From NCBI GenBank assembly GCA_036009105.1, contig DASYMJ010000207.1, positions 1 through 11,756 of the forward strand: 11,756 bases of DNA, in the 5' to 3' direction. Origin of the DNA: JAFAVZ01 sp036009105. Lineage in GTDB: Bacteria > Acidobacteriota > Thermoanaerobaculia > Gp7-AA8. The notes beneath the pieces were generated by a model that saw only the letters and a list, made by a program, of their open reading frames with translations, made no database searches and had not been told where the DNA came from. Positions 4,699 to 11,493 of this stretch are shown piece by piece. The stretch's first letter is position 1, and every line of letters starts with the position of its first letter. A program made the position numbers and the translations under genes.

Positions 4699-7557
4699 TC
4701 AGCGGAACAGAATGCCCAGGTGCCAGGTCACGAAGCGGCGGGCCTCATCGCCACCCGTGCGGTGAAAGTCGGTGCCGAGCTCGATGACGTTGCCGGTGGA
4801 GACGTCGATCTGCCAGCCCAGTCCGATGTTGAGGCCGGCGGCGGTGGTGTTGCTCTCCGAGCGGTACCAGCCGGGACCTCCGTTCACGAAGAAGCGCGAG
4901 GCGGGCCCGAACGGCGCGAGGAACTGGATGTTCGCGGAGAGGTGCGTCTCGTGCGGATGGGGGATGCCGGCCGCGGACTGGGCGGTGAACTGCGCGAAGC
5001 CGGCGGCGAGGCGCGCCGCGAGCGCGGAGGTGAGCGGGACGGCGAGATCGAGCTTGCCGTAGATGTTCGCGTCCGCCACTTTGTTCAGACTGCCCAGCGG
5101 GTGGGCGGAGCCGACCGCGCCGCCGAGGTACCAGCGGCGGCGTCCGCTCGTGAACGGATTGTCCACGCCACCGCCGGACGGATGCTGATTCCCGTCCGGG
5201 ATGTTGTCATCGTTGTCGTCGGGATCGTGGGAGGCCGGCACGTGATCGCCGTCCCCGTCCGCGGTGGTCGACTCGCCGGTGATGCCGTCGCCGTCGCAGT
5301 CGCTCGAGCCGGGGCAGACCCACGGGCCGTAATCGGCGTAGATGGTGCGGGTGATGGAGCGCTGCATCGGCGGGACCGGCACCGCCAGCGATGCCCCGGA
5401 CGGATCGTCCGGAGGGTTCTCGCCCGGATCGTTCGTCGTCGCGGCGGTGGTGCTCATGTCGACGATGAGGTCGTACGGGCCATGCTGCGGGAAGGTGGAG
5501 AGCGTGGCGGTGTAGATCTCGCGCGTGTCTTCGCCGGTGGTGAGCGGCACGGGCGTGGTGGTGCCGTCCGGCGCGCGGAGGAAGGCGCGGACGTCGGCGT
5601 TGCGCAGGCCGCTGACGAAGCTCGGCAGCACCGTCACCTTGACGCTCTGCCCCGGCGCGGTCAGGACGTTGTGGTCGAGGTCGACGAACAGGTGCGCCTC
5701 CGGATGTTCGGACACGACGATCATGGTGCCGGTCTGCACCGGCGCCGCGCCGGCGCGGGTGCGGATGGCCAGCGTCCAGAGGCCGGCCTGCGGCGCCTGC
5801 ACGCGGACGAAGGTGAAGAACGGCCGGAACACCACCCGCACGCCCGCGGGCGGCGCGGCGGCGTCGATCACCGAGCTGTCCGGCGCGATCAGGCGCGCCT
5901 CGAGGCCGAAGCCGCTCATGTCCGCCAGGTTGCCGGCCAGCAGGGCGGTGAAGCGCCGCATGCCCGGCTCCACGTTGAACTGGATGCGCGCCTCGCCGGG
6001 CGCGCGGAAGTCCTTGCTCACCACCCGGCTGGGAAAGCCGACGTGCGGGAAAAGCGTCCCGGTGGCGGTGCTGCTCGCGTCCACGACGTACGGCGTGCGC
6101 GGCACGAGGATGCCGCCGTTGCGGTATTGCGTGTACAGCTCCGCCACCGCCGTGACCAGCTCGTCCGCCTCCGGCTCGTTGACGGAGTAGCCGTTCGTGT
6201 TGTCGGCGATGTCGTTGATCAGCGCGTCGTTCGAGGCCTCGCCGGTGGCCACCGTGTAAATGCGGTAGCCGGCGGTGTGGTACGCGTCGGCGGACGTCTG
6301 CGGTGACGGCCCGCGGTTGTTGTGGCCGTCCGTGAGGACGATGGCCGCCTTCGCCCCGGCGGCGGTGGGATCGCCGTCGAGGAGCACTTTCCCCTCATCG
6401 AGGCCGCGCCCGATGGCGGTCTGCCCGCCGGGCGAGATGCCGTCGGATGCCGCTTCGAGCGCGGCGAGGTTCGTGTCGATGGCCTGGATGGGGCCGACGG
6501 TCGAGGCGAACTCGTCGAAGCCGACGATGCCCGCGCTGATGCCGGAGTCGTTCGCCAGCTCCAGGATCGCCGCGGCCGACTCCTTCACGTACTGCATGCG
6601 GGCCTGGGCGCAGTCGCTCGTCTCGTCGACCATGCCGTCGCCGTCGTCATCCTTGCCGTTGCCGCACACCTCGCCCTTGTCCTTCTTCACGCTCCACTGC
6701 ATGCTGCCGGAGCGGTCGAGCACCAGGACGAACGTGGAGTTCGGCGTGCAGTTCACGATGAAGTTCGGCGCGGTGAAGCCTCCCGGCTCGGCCACGACCG
6801 GCAGCCCGGCCGGCTTGGCAAGGGAGGGGAAGGTGGCGGTCAGCGCCTCCCAGCACGATTTGCCGATGAAGCGCTGCTGCCTGGAGCGCTCGTATCGCAG
6901 CGTCGTCACGTCCCACTCGTCGCAGTTGGCGGCGCACGGCGCGCCGTCCGCATCGGGCGGTTTCACGTGACAGGCCGGGTTGTTGCCGCGCTTCGGGTCG
7001 TGGTTCGTCGAGACGCAGAACTCCGACCAGGTCAGCCCGGTCGACTGCTGCATGAGGCACTGGTTCTGTTCGTCCGGCGCGTCCATGCAGGGGCCCTGGC
7101 CGCCGCACGCCGTCTCGTTCTCCTGGTACTCGTCGCGAAGGGCCAGGGCGAGGTGCCCGAACTCGTGGGCGAAGACGCCGCCGACGCGGTCGTAGGCCTG
7201 CTTGGTGTGCGCGCCGAGCGTGCCGAGGTTCGTCCCCACCGGCGAGGACGAGCGGATCTTGTTGACGTACACCCAGTAGTCGGCGGCATCGAGCGTCGCC
7301 TCGTTGCAGGTGATGGTCACGCTGCCCAGGCGCAGCTGCCCTTCCGTCGCATCCCACAGCACATGGCTCATCTGGGTGAGCTTGTCCTGCAGCGTGGTCA
7401 GCTGCGGAGCGGTGGCCGCGAAACGGCAGTTGAGGGTGATGTCGATGGTCTTGCCGGCGAAGTTGATCGAGCCGCTGCCGGCGCGCGCCTGGCCGGCCGG
7501 AAGCAGTGAAAGGCCGAGCAGGATGGCGGGCGTGATCCTCCCAAGCGTGCTGTTCAT
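4699..7557 (-). CDS. Exported CLCA-like metalloprotease with VWA domain, calcium repeats and C-terminal outer-membrane beta-barrel
   Basis: A 952-residue multidomain envelope protein. Residues 1-26 are a signal peptide (cut near ARA). About 30-245 resembles the N-terminal zinc protease of calcium-activated chloride channel regulators (CLCA): H131-E-F-G-H135, six residues, then D142-E143-Y144, the same HExxH...DEY spacing as that family. It is Cys-rich, suggesting disulfides. About 275-475 is a von Willebrand A domain with a full MIDAS (D281-R-S283-G-S285, T380, D410). It is interrupted right after the DxSxS by a loop (about 293-317) with DDDGDGMVDE between C298 and C316. About 485-705 looks like beta-sandwich modules. 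About 748-790 has Asp-rich calcium repeats (DCDGDGI, DGDGD). About 806-952 alternates polar and hydrophobic residues and ends in an aromatic strand, as an eight-strand outer-membrane barrel would. AGGGGGAAG precedes the ATG. Substrate and role are unknown; family assignment is by motif only. Confidence 0.85.
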   Translation of the reverse strand: MNSTLGRITPAILLGLSLLPAGQARAGSGSINFAGKTIDITLNCRFAATAPQLTTLQDKLTQMSHVLWDATEGQLRLGSVTITCNEATLDAADYWVYVNKIRSSSPVGTNLGTLGAHTKQAYDRVGGVFAHEFGHLALALRDEYQENETACGGQGPCMDAPDEQNQCLMQQSTGLTWSEFCVSTNHDPKRGNNPACHVKPPDADGAPCAANCDEWDVTTLRYERSRQQRFIGKSCWEALTATFPSLAKPAGLPVVAEPGGFTAPNFIVNCTPNSTFVLVLDRSGSMQWSVKKDKGEVCGNGKDDDGDGMVDETSDCAQARMQYVKESAAAILELANDSGISAGIVGFDEFASTVGPIQAIDTNLAALEAASDGISPGGQTAIGRGLDEGKVLLDGDPTAAGAKAAIVLTDGHNNRGPSPQTSADAYHTAGYRIYTVATGEASNDALINDIADNTNGYSVNEPEADELVTAVAELYTQYRNGGILVPRTPYVVDASSTATGTLFPHVGFPSRVVSKDFRAPGEARIQFNVEPGMRRFTALLAGNLADMSGFGLEARLIAPDSSVIDAAAPPAGVRVVFRPFFTFVRVQAPQAGLWTLAIRTRAGAAPVQTGTMIVVSEHPEAHLFVDLDHNVLTAPGQSVKVTVLPSFVSGLRNADVRAFLRAPDGTTTPVPLTTGEDTREIYTATLSTFPQHGPYDLIVDMSTTAATTNDPGENPPDDPSGASLAVPVPPMQRSITRTIYADYGPWVCPGSSDCDGDGITGESTTADGDGDHVPASHDPDDNDDNIPDGNQHPSGGGVDNPFTSGRRRWYLGGAVGSAHPLGSLNKVADANIYGKLDLAVPLTSALAARLAAGFAQFTAQSAAGIPHPHETHLSANIQFLAPFGPASRFFVNGGPGWYRSESNTTAAGLNIGLGWQIDVSTGNVIELGTDFHRTGGDEARRFVTWHLGILFR

Positions 7558-7571
7558 GAACTTCCCCCTGC

Positions 7572-7587
7572 CTCCGTAGTGACGGAG
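7572..7587 (-). terminator. Small hairpin between the transglycosylase and protease genes
   Basis: CTCCGT (7572-7577) and ACGGAG (7582-7587) form a perfect 6-bp stem with a 4-nt loop in the 50-bp gap between the two minus-strand genes. No U-run follows, and the ribosome binding site of the next gene lies just beyond. It could be an mRNA-processing or attenuation point. Confidence 0.3.
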
Positions 7588-7607
7588 AGGGAGAGTTCGT
7601 TACAGCG

Positions 7608-8837
7608 TCACCGGGTGAGCCTTGCTTCCTTCGCCGGCTGCGGGATCACCGAGTCCAGCCGCCGCCGCGTGGCCGGCACCTTCTTCATGTAGCGCTCCGT
7701 CTCCGGCAGGGAGCCGATCAGGCCGGCCAGCATCCGCTTCACGTTGTGGGAGCCGCCGTTGTAGAGGGCGGCGGTCATCTCCTCCACCTTCGACTCGGAG
7801 CGGGCCAGCTTGCGGGCCTCGCCGCGCTTGCGCTCCAGGTGGCGGACCAGGAACGCGGCCATCTTGCGCGCGGAGAAGCGCTCGTCGAGCGTCTCGCCGA
7901 GGTACTCGCTGGCGGCGTAGGCCATGTTCTTCTTCACGTAGGCGGCGTGCATGCCGAAGTGGTCCTCGATCTTGCGGTCGCGCTCCGCGGCCAGCTCCTT
8001 CTGGTACTGCTTCCAGGTGGCGAGCTGCGTCTGCTTCATGGAGCGGTACTCCTTGCGCGTCTCGTCGCGGAAGGCGCGGAGCTCGGCCCGGGAGCCTTTG
8101 TCGAGGAGGCGCCCCAGGCGCTCGAGCGTCGCGGCGTTGTGCTCGTCGGCGGCCTTGATGTTCGCGAAGTAGCGCTTCGAGGCGAAGGGGGAGAGGAGTT
8201 GCAGCTCGTCGATGCCTTCCCGGCGCAGAGCCTTCGCCGAGGCGAGCAGATGCCGCGCGCGGCCGCGCGTCTTCGCATCGTCTTTGGCGACGACCAGCGA
8301 GGCGATGGTGTCCGCATCGCCCAGCGGCTTCTTCATGATGTAGGCGCGGGCGCCGATCAGGTAGTCCGCCGTGACGAACAGCGGCCCGTTGAACTTCTCC
8401 TGCCGGCAGGCCACCGGAGTGGCCTGGGCCAGCCCCACCGCCCCCGCCTCGGAGACATCCAGGATCTTGCCGTTCGTCTCCGCGTGCGCGATGGCCAGCA
8501 GCAGCGTGACGGACGGCGAGTCGGGATCGTTGCGCGAGGCGTCGTCGATCACCGTGACCAGCTCTTCCGGATTGCGCGTCCACATCGTCGAGAGCTCGCG
8601 CGCGAGCGCGTCGATGCGGCGGTTGATCGTCGCCGTGTCGGCTTCCACCAGCGTCGGCTGCGGCGCCGGCTCCTCCACCGGCGGCTCGGGGAGGGGGGTG
8701 AGCACGACCGTCTGGTGGGGGAGGCCGCGCGGCACGCGGCCATGGAGGATTTGCGGTGCCTGGAACGTCCACCAAAGCGCAGCGCCGGCGGCGGACGACG
8801 CGAGGATCGCGAGGGACAACCTGAATTTTTCGGACAT
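7608..8837 (-). CDS. Membrane-anchored lytic transglycosylase-like protein with a large helical insertion
   Basis: Lytic transglycosylases cleave peptidoglycan glycan strands in the periplasm. I chose the ATG at 8837 (409 residues) over an in-frame TTG four codons earlier, because the only GAGG-like site abuts that TTG. Residues 5-26 form an uncleaved-looking anchor, followed by a Pro-rich linker (about 47-62). The SLT-type motifs are split: AHAETNG with likely catalytic E120, then EAGAVGLAQATP (130-141), then YNGGSHNVKRM (359-369) and PETERYMKKV (378-387). In typical family members the GLMQ-to-YNAG distance is roughly 50-60 residues. Here it is about 215, so some 150 or more charged, mostly helical residues are inserted; about 225-300 may be coiled coil. 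The epoxide hydrolase gene ends 39 bp upstream, and the protease gene starts 50 bp downstream on the same strand. Activity is plausible but unproven because of the insertion. Confidence 0.83.
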   Translation of the reverse strand: MSEKFRLSLAILASSAAGAALWWTFQAPQILHGRVPRGLPHQTVVLTPLPEPPVEEPAPQPTLVEADTATINRRIDALARELSTMWTRNPEELVTVIDDASRNDPDSPSVTLLLAIAHAETNGKILDVSEAGAVGLAQATPVACRQEKFNGPLFVTADYLIGARAYIMKKPLGDADTIASLVVAKDDAKTRGRARHLLASAKALRREGIDELQLLSPFASKRYFANIKAADEHNAATLERLGRLLDKGSRAELRAFRDETRKEYRSMKQTQLATWKQYQKELAAERDRKIEDHFGMHAAYVKKNMAYAASEYLGETLDERFSARKMAAFLVRHLERKRGEARKLARSESKVEEMTAALYNGGSHNVKRMLAGLIGSLPETERYMKKVPATRRRLDSVIPQPAKEARLTR

Positions 8838-8876
8838 GGCGCGGACCAACCTCGCCCATGGTACGGCAGGTTCCGG

Positions 8877-9905
8877 TTACACGCCCCAAAACTCCCGGAT
8901 GTCTTTCGCCAACGACTCCGGCTGCTCCAGCGCGGCGAAGTGCCCGCCCGCCGGCTGCTCGGTGAAGCGGCGCAGATCGTAGCCGCGCTCGATGTACGAC
9001 CGCGGCGGGAACGGCGCCTCCAGCGGGAAATGCGCTACCGCGGTCGGGACCGGCACGCGCACGTTGCGCAGCGGCGTGGCCGCCGACTCGCGATAGAGGC
9101 GCATGGAGGAGTGGATCGTCTCCGTCGCCCAATAGATGGTGATGTTCGTCAGCAGGGCGTCGATGGACAGATTGCTGGCCGGATCGGCCCACTCCCGGAA
9201 CTTCTCCAGGATCCACGCCGCGAGCCCGGCCGGCGAGTCGTTCAGGCCGTACGCCAGCGTGAGCGGACGGGTGCGCTGCACGTGGCCGTACGCGCCGTGC
9301 TCGTCGCCCCACCGCTCCTTGTCCTTCAGGAACTGTCCTTCCTCCGCCGTGAGCGGTGCGTCGATGGGCGGCGCGTACGAGCCGGGGATGTAGTTCAGAT
9401 GGATGGCCGTGAGGCGCCGCGGAGCCTTCAGCGCCATCCAGGTCGCGACGCCCGCTCCCCAGTCGCCGCCCTGCGCCGCGAACCGCTCGTGGCCGAGTTG
9501 CGACATCAGCTGCAGGAACAGCTCCGCGATGCGCGCGTTCGACATGCCCGTGGCCTTGGATGAAAAGCCATAGCCCGGCAGCGACGGCACGATCAGCTCG
9601 AACGGCCCTTGCAGCATGGGGATGATGTCCACGAACTCGACGAACGAGCCCGGCCAGCCGTGGACGAGCAGCAGCGGAATCGCGTCCGCGCCGCCTTTCG
9701 CGTGAATGAAGTGAATGCGCTCGCCGCCGACGTCTTCGATGTGATGCTCGAAGCGGTTCAGGCGCGCCTGCTGCGCCGGCCAGTCGAAGCCATCCGCCCA
9801 GTAGCGGACGACCTCCTGCAGCTGGGCATTCGCCTGATCGGGCCAGCGGGTGCGGAGCAGGCGCTCGCGCAGGTCGCCCAGGTCGAGATCGATCCGGAAG
9901 CGCAT
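8877..9905 (-). CDS. Epoxide hydrolase (EHN domain plus alpha/beta-hydrolase)
   Basis: A 342-residue soluble enzyme predicted to hydrolyse epoxides to vicinal diols. The N-terminus (1 to about 100) is the epoxide-hydrolase N-terminal domain, with LRERLLRTRWPD. The alpha/beta-hydrolase core has oxyanion motif HGWPG (82-86), nucleophile D148 in QGGDWGA, lid tyrosine candidate Y271 in SSMRLYRES, acid candidate E296 in FPLEAPFPPRSY, and catalytic H322 in AGGHFAALE. The protein is near full length for the bacterial microsomal-type family. No strong Shine-Dalgarno precedes the ATG at 9905. The upstream methyltransferase stop overlaps an inverted repeat 16 bp away. No link to lanthipeptide chemistry is evident; a detoxification or general metabolic role is as likely. 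The substrate cannot be read from sequence. Confidence 0.95.
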   Translation of the reverse strand: MRFRIDLDLGDLRERLLRTRWPDQANAQLQEVVRYWADGFDWPAQQARLNRFEHHIEDVGGERIHFIHAKGGADAIPLLLVHGWPGSFVEFVDIIPMLQGPFELIVPSLPGYGFSSKATGMSNARIAELFLQLMSQLGHERFAAQGGDWGAGVATWMALKAPRRLTAIHLNYIPGSYAPPIDAPLTAEEGQFLKDKERWGDEHGAYGHVQRTRPLTLAYGLNDSPAGLAAWILEKFREWADPASNLSIDALLTNITIYWATETIHSSMRLYRESAATPLRNVRVPVPTAVAHFPLEAPFPPRSYIERGYDLRRFTEQPAGGHFAALEQPESLAKDIREFWGV

Positions 9906-9920
9906 GAGGAAGAGCGTAGC

Positions 9921-9954
9921 AGTTGTCGGTTGTCAGTAGACCGAACCGACAACT
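9921..9954. repeat. Inverted repeat with GTAGACCGAAC core, related to the one at 11393-11487
   Basis: AGTTGTCGGTT (9921-9931) and AACCGACAACT (9944-9954) are perfect 11-bp arms around a 12-nt loop. The left arm runs into GTTGTCA, giving 7-nt periodicity. The block 9922-9948 matches 11407-11433 at 20 of 27 positions, including an 11-nt identical core. The right end overlaps the stop of the methyltransferase (9953-9955). It occupies most of the gap to the epoxide hydrolase and may act as a 3' hairpin for the upstream gene. Confidence 0.75.
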
Positions 9955-10549
9955 AGCATTTTTCCAGCGCCGATGCCGAATCTTCCAGGGTCGGCCCCAC
10001 CCAGCAGTACGCGCCGACCTGCACCAGCCCCGCGCGGGCGAACGTCTTGCGGTACCACGCGGCGGGACGTTTCAGCAGGCCCTGCAGGTCGCCGATGATG
10101 TCGTCTTCTTTGGTCAGCACCTCGAGATAGGCGAGGCCGTCGAGCAGGCCGGCGATCTCCTCGACGCCGGCCGCGATGTCCGCCTCCGGCACGTAATGCA
10201 GCACGTCCGAGCAGATGATGAGGTCGTACGAGGCCTTGAGCCGCAGCGAGCCGAGCGCGCCGAACGCCCCCTTGCGGATGTTGCGTTCCTGGCCGAAGCG
10301 CTCCACGACGTAATCGGACGGATCGATGCCGAGGTACGAAACGCGCGGGCGCAGCGCGCGGAGGTGGGGGAGCCAGGCGCCTTCGCCGCAGCCGATGTCG
10401 AGCACGGTCCGCACCGGGCGGCGCAGGAAGTACTCCGCCGTGGCCAGGGCGAGCGTCACCTTGCGCCGCACCTCGCCTTCGCCGTGCACGCGATTGCGTC
10501 CGCGGTACCAGCGGTCGAAGTAGGCGCGGTCGTATTGCTTCGTCGTCAC
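9953..10549 (-). CDS. Class I SAM-dependent methyltransferase
   Basis: A 198-residue single-domain Rossmann-fold methyltransferase, predicted cytosolic. The N-terminus has YDRAYFDRWYRGRN. SAM motif I is VLDIGCGEGAW (49-59), motif II region LGIDPSDYVV, and motif IV-like region YDLIICSDVLHYV. The start is a GTG at 10549 without a good Shine-Dalgarno; no better in-frame start lies just upstream. The hypothetical gene at 10580 ends 30 bp upstream on the same strand, so they may be co-transcribed. The acceptor substrate is unknown. Nothing ties it to the lanthipeptide cluster beyond about 5 kb proximity. Confidence 0.92.
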   Translation of the reverse strand: MTTKQYDRAYFDRWYRGRNRVHGEGEVRRKVTLALATAEYFLRRPVRTVLDIGCGEGAWLPHLRALRPRVSYLGIDPSDYVVERFGQERNIRKGAFGALGSLRLKASYDLIICSDVLHYVPEADIAAGVEEIAGLLDGLAYLEVLTKEDDIIGDLQGLLKRPAAWYRKTFARAGLVQVGAYCWVGPTLEDSASALEKC

Positions 10550-10579
10550 GAGAGTCAGGTTGTTGCGGCTGCCCCGGCG

Positions 10580-10795
10580 TCACGACTCCCGGGGGCGAAA
10601 GTCGCCGGAGTCGAGATACTCGGCGGGGATCTTCTGGAACTCCGTGACCCCGAGGTGCTGGAGCTCAGCATCGGACATATGGTCGGCCAGGATCAAGCCT
10701 TCGATCTCTCCGCTGCGGCCTTCCAGCTCCCATCCCGCCCAAATCTCCGTATCACTATAGGGCTTGAGCGAGATCTTCTGGAGATAGCGGGACAT
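10580..10795 (-). CDS. Hypothetical small protein, 71 residues
   Basis: I do not recognise this family. An ATG at 10819 would give 79 residues but lacks a ribosome binding site. The ATG at 10795 has GGGAGG (10800-10805 on this strand) at 4-nt spacing, so it is chosen. The product starts MSRYLQKISLKPYSDTEIW and has no membrane segment or Cys. It contains an acidic, probably helical middle with LADHMSDAELQHLGVTEF, and ends in a charged tail. It sits 42 bp after the 174-residue hypothetical gene and 30 bp before the methyltransferase, all on the minus strand, suggesting a small operon. Confidence 0.72.
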   Translation of the reverse strand: MSRYLQKISLKPYSDTEIWAGWELEGRSGEIEGLILADHMSDAELQHLGVTEFQKIPAEYLDSGDFRPRES

Positions 10796-10799
10796 CCGT

Positions 10800-10805
10800 C
10801 CTCCC
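10800..10805 (-). promoter_or_regulatory. Ribosome binding site choosing the internal start of the 71-residue gene
   Basis: GGGAGG on the minus strand is followed by ACGG and the ATG at 10795. The ATG eight codons upstream has no such site, so the shorter product is preferred. Confidence 0.7.
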
Positions 10806-10837
10806 GGTGGCTTCGTCATCGAAATGTAGCGGGGATT

Positions 10838-11362
10838 TTACAATGCGCGGCCTTTACGGCGCGCATCAGGATAGAGCATTGCGAAATCCCACAATACTTC
10901 CATCACTTCCTGTATGCCGTCCGGGACCGTCTTCATGCGAAGCCAATAGCAGCCGGGGTCGAGCAGATTGCGCAGCAGATCGATGAATTGATTCAACGTC
11001 AGGTATGTGGTCTGGTACAGCTTGCCGCGTTTGGAGGCCGCTTCCTTTTTCTCGCGGGAGAGCTTTCCGACGATGCGCGCGGCGAGGTAATACGGCGTCT
11101 GCAGCACGTCGAACTCCTGGTGCGACATGGTGGGACTCTTCGTGATGTGCTGCCGGTTGAGCGTCCCCTGCAGGAACTCCAGCATGGCGATGACCGCCGT
11201 CTTCGGCACCGGCCCGCACCGGCCCGTCTCGACCGCATTGGAGAGGAACTGGGAGAGGACTTTGAGCTGCTCGCTGTCCGGGTAGACGAGCTCGCGCAGG
11301 CCGAACTTGCGGGCGATGGCCCGCTCGTCGACCTCGCCGGAGTCGCTCTTTTGTTCCGCCAT
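10838..11362 (-). CDS. Hypothetical soluble protein, 174 residues
   Basis: Not recognised. The translated protein is mostly helical in character, without a signal peptide or membrane segment. It has a charged N-terminal tail, then RKFGLRELVYPDSEQLKVL, a central segment with TKSPTMSHQEFDVLQTPYYL, a Lys/Glu-rich stretch (SREKKEAASKRGK) and a C-terminal LLDPGCYWLRMK region. Only two Cys are present. The ATG at 11362 has no clear Shine-Dalgarno, but the base and codon pattern matches neighbouring genes and no other long frame is convincing here. It heads a possible minus-strand operon with the 71-residue gene and the methyltransferase, and is divergent from the truncated methyltransferase at the right edge. 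Confidence 0.78.
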   Translation of the reverse strand: MAEQKSDSGEVDERAIARKFGLRELVYPDSEQLKVLSQFLSNAVETGRCGPVPKTAVIAMLEFLQGTLNRQHITKSPTMSHQEFDVLQTPYYLAARIVGKLSREKKEAASKRGKLYQTTYLTLNQFIDLLRNLLDPGCYWLRMKTVPDGIQEVMEVLWDFAMLYPDARRKGRAL

Positions 11363-11392
11363 GGCCGAAGCGTGGCGAGGATAACATGATGA

Positions 11393-11487
11393 GTTGCTGG
11401 TTACTGGTTGCTGGTTACTGGTAGACCGAACGGAAGCCTCGGCCCGCGTGTTCTTCTACCAGCAACCAGTAACCAGCAACCAGCAAC
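11393..11487. repeat. Large inverted repeat made of 7-nt units, in a divergent intergenic gap
   Basis: The left arm (11393-11424) is four heptads alternating GTTGCTG and GTTACTG, then GTAG. The right arm (11456-11487) is CTAC followed by heptads CAGCAAC or CAGTAAC. The arms pair at 29 of 32 positions, and one of the three mismatches can be a G-U wobble. The spacer is 31 nt. The block 11407-11433 resembles 9922-9948. It fills most of the 131-bp gap between the divergent hypothetical gene and methyltransferase; its right arm ends 6 nt before the ATG at 11494, so a cruciform or RNA hairpin could affect expression of that gene. Confidence 0.85.
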
Positions 11488-11493
11488 GAAGTC

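Noticed and set aside
2679..4787. 702-codon open frame on the plus strand, opposite lanT
   Set aside because: It is antisense to a gene with intact C39 and ABC motifs. Its translation is a low-complexity mix of Gln, Glu, Arg, Gly and Ala, as expected from G+C-rich antisense frames, and no domain is recognisable.
4390..7509. Long plus-strand open frames (638 and 395 codons) opposite the 952-residue gene
   Set aside because: Arg, Ala, Gly and Val-rich shadows of the minus-strand gene, which has a signal peptide, a ribosome binding site and clear domains.
7600..9563. Long alternative frames overlapping the transglycosylase and epoxide hydrolase (minus 570 and plus 605 codons)
   Set aside because: Both overlap two genes with recognisable catalytic motifs and show low-complexity translations; they are composition effects.
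10749..10762. CACTATAGGG, resembling the end of a phage T7 promoter
   Set aside because: It is 10 nt inside the coding region of the 71-residue gene, without the upstream part of the promoter; chance or not functional in this context.
10815..10850. TAAAAT as a -10 box between the two hypothetical genes on the minus strand
   Set aside because: No -35 element at a proper distance; a 42-bp gap in a likely operon does not need a promoter.
11386..11424. Tiny plus-strand ORF starting ATGATGAG after a GAGGATAAC-like site
   Set aside because: Its 12 codons are just the heptad repeat translated; no sign of coding selection.
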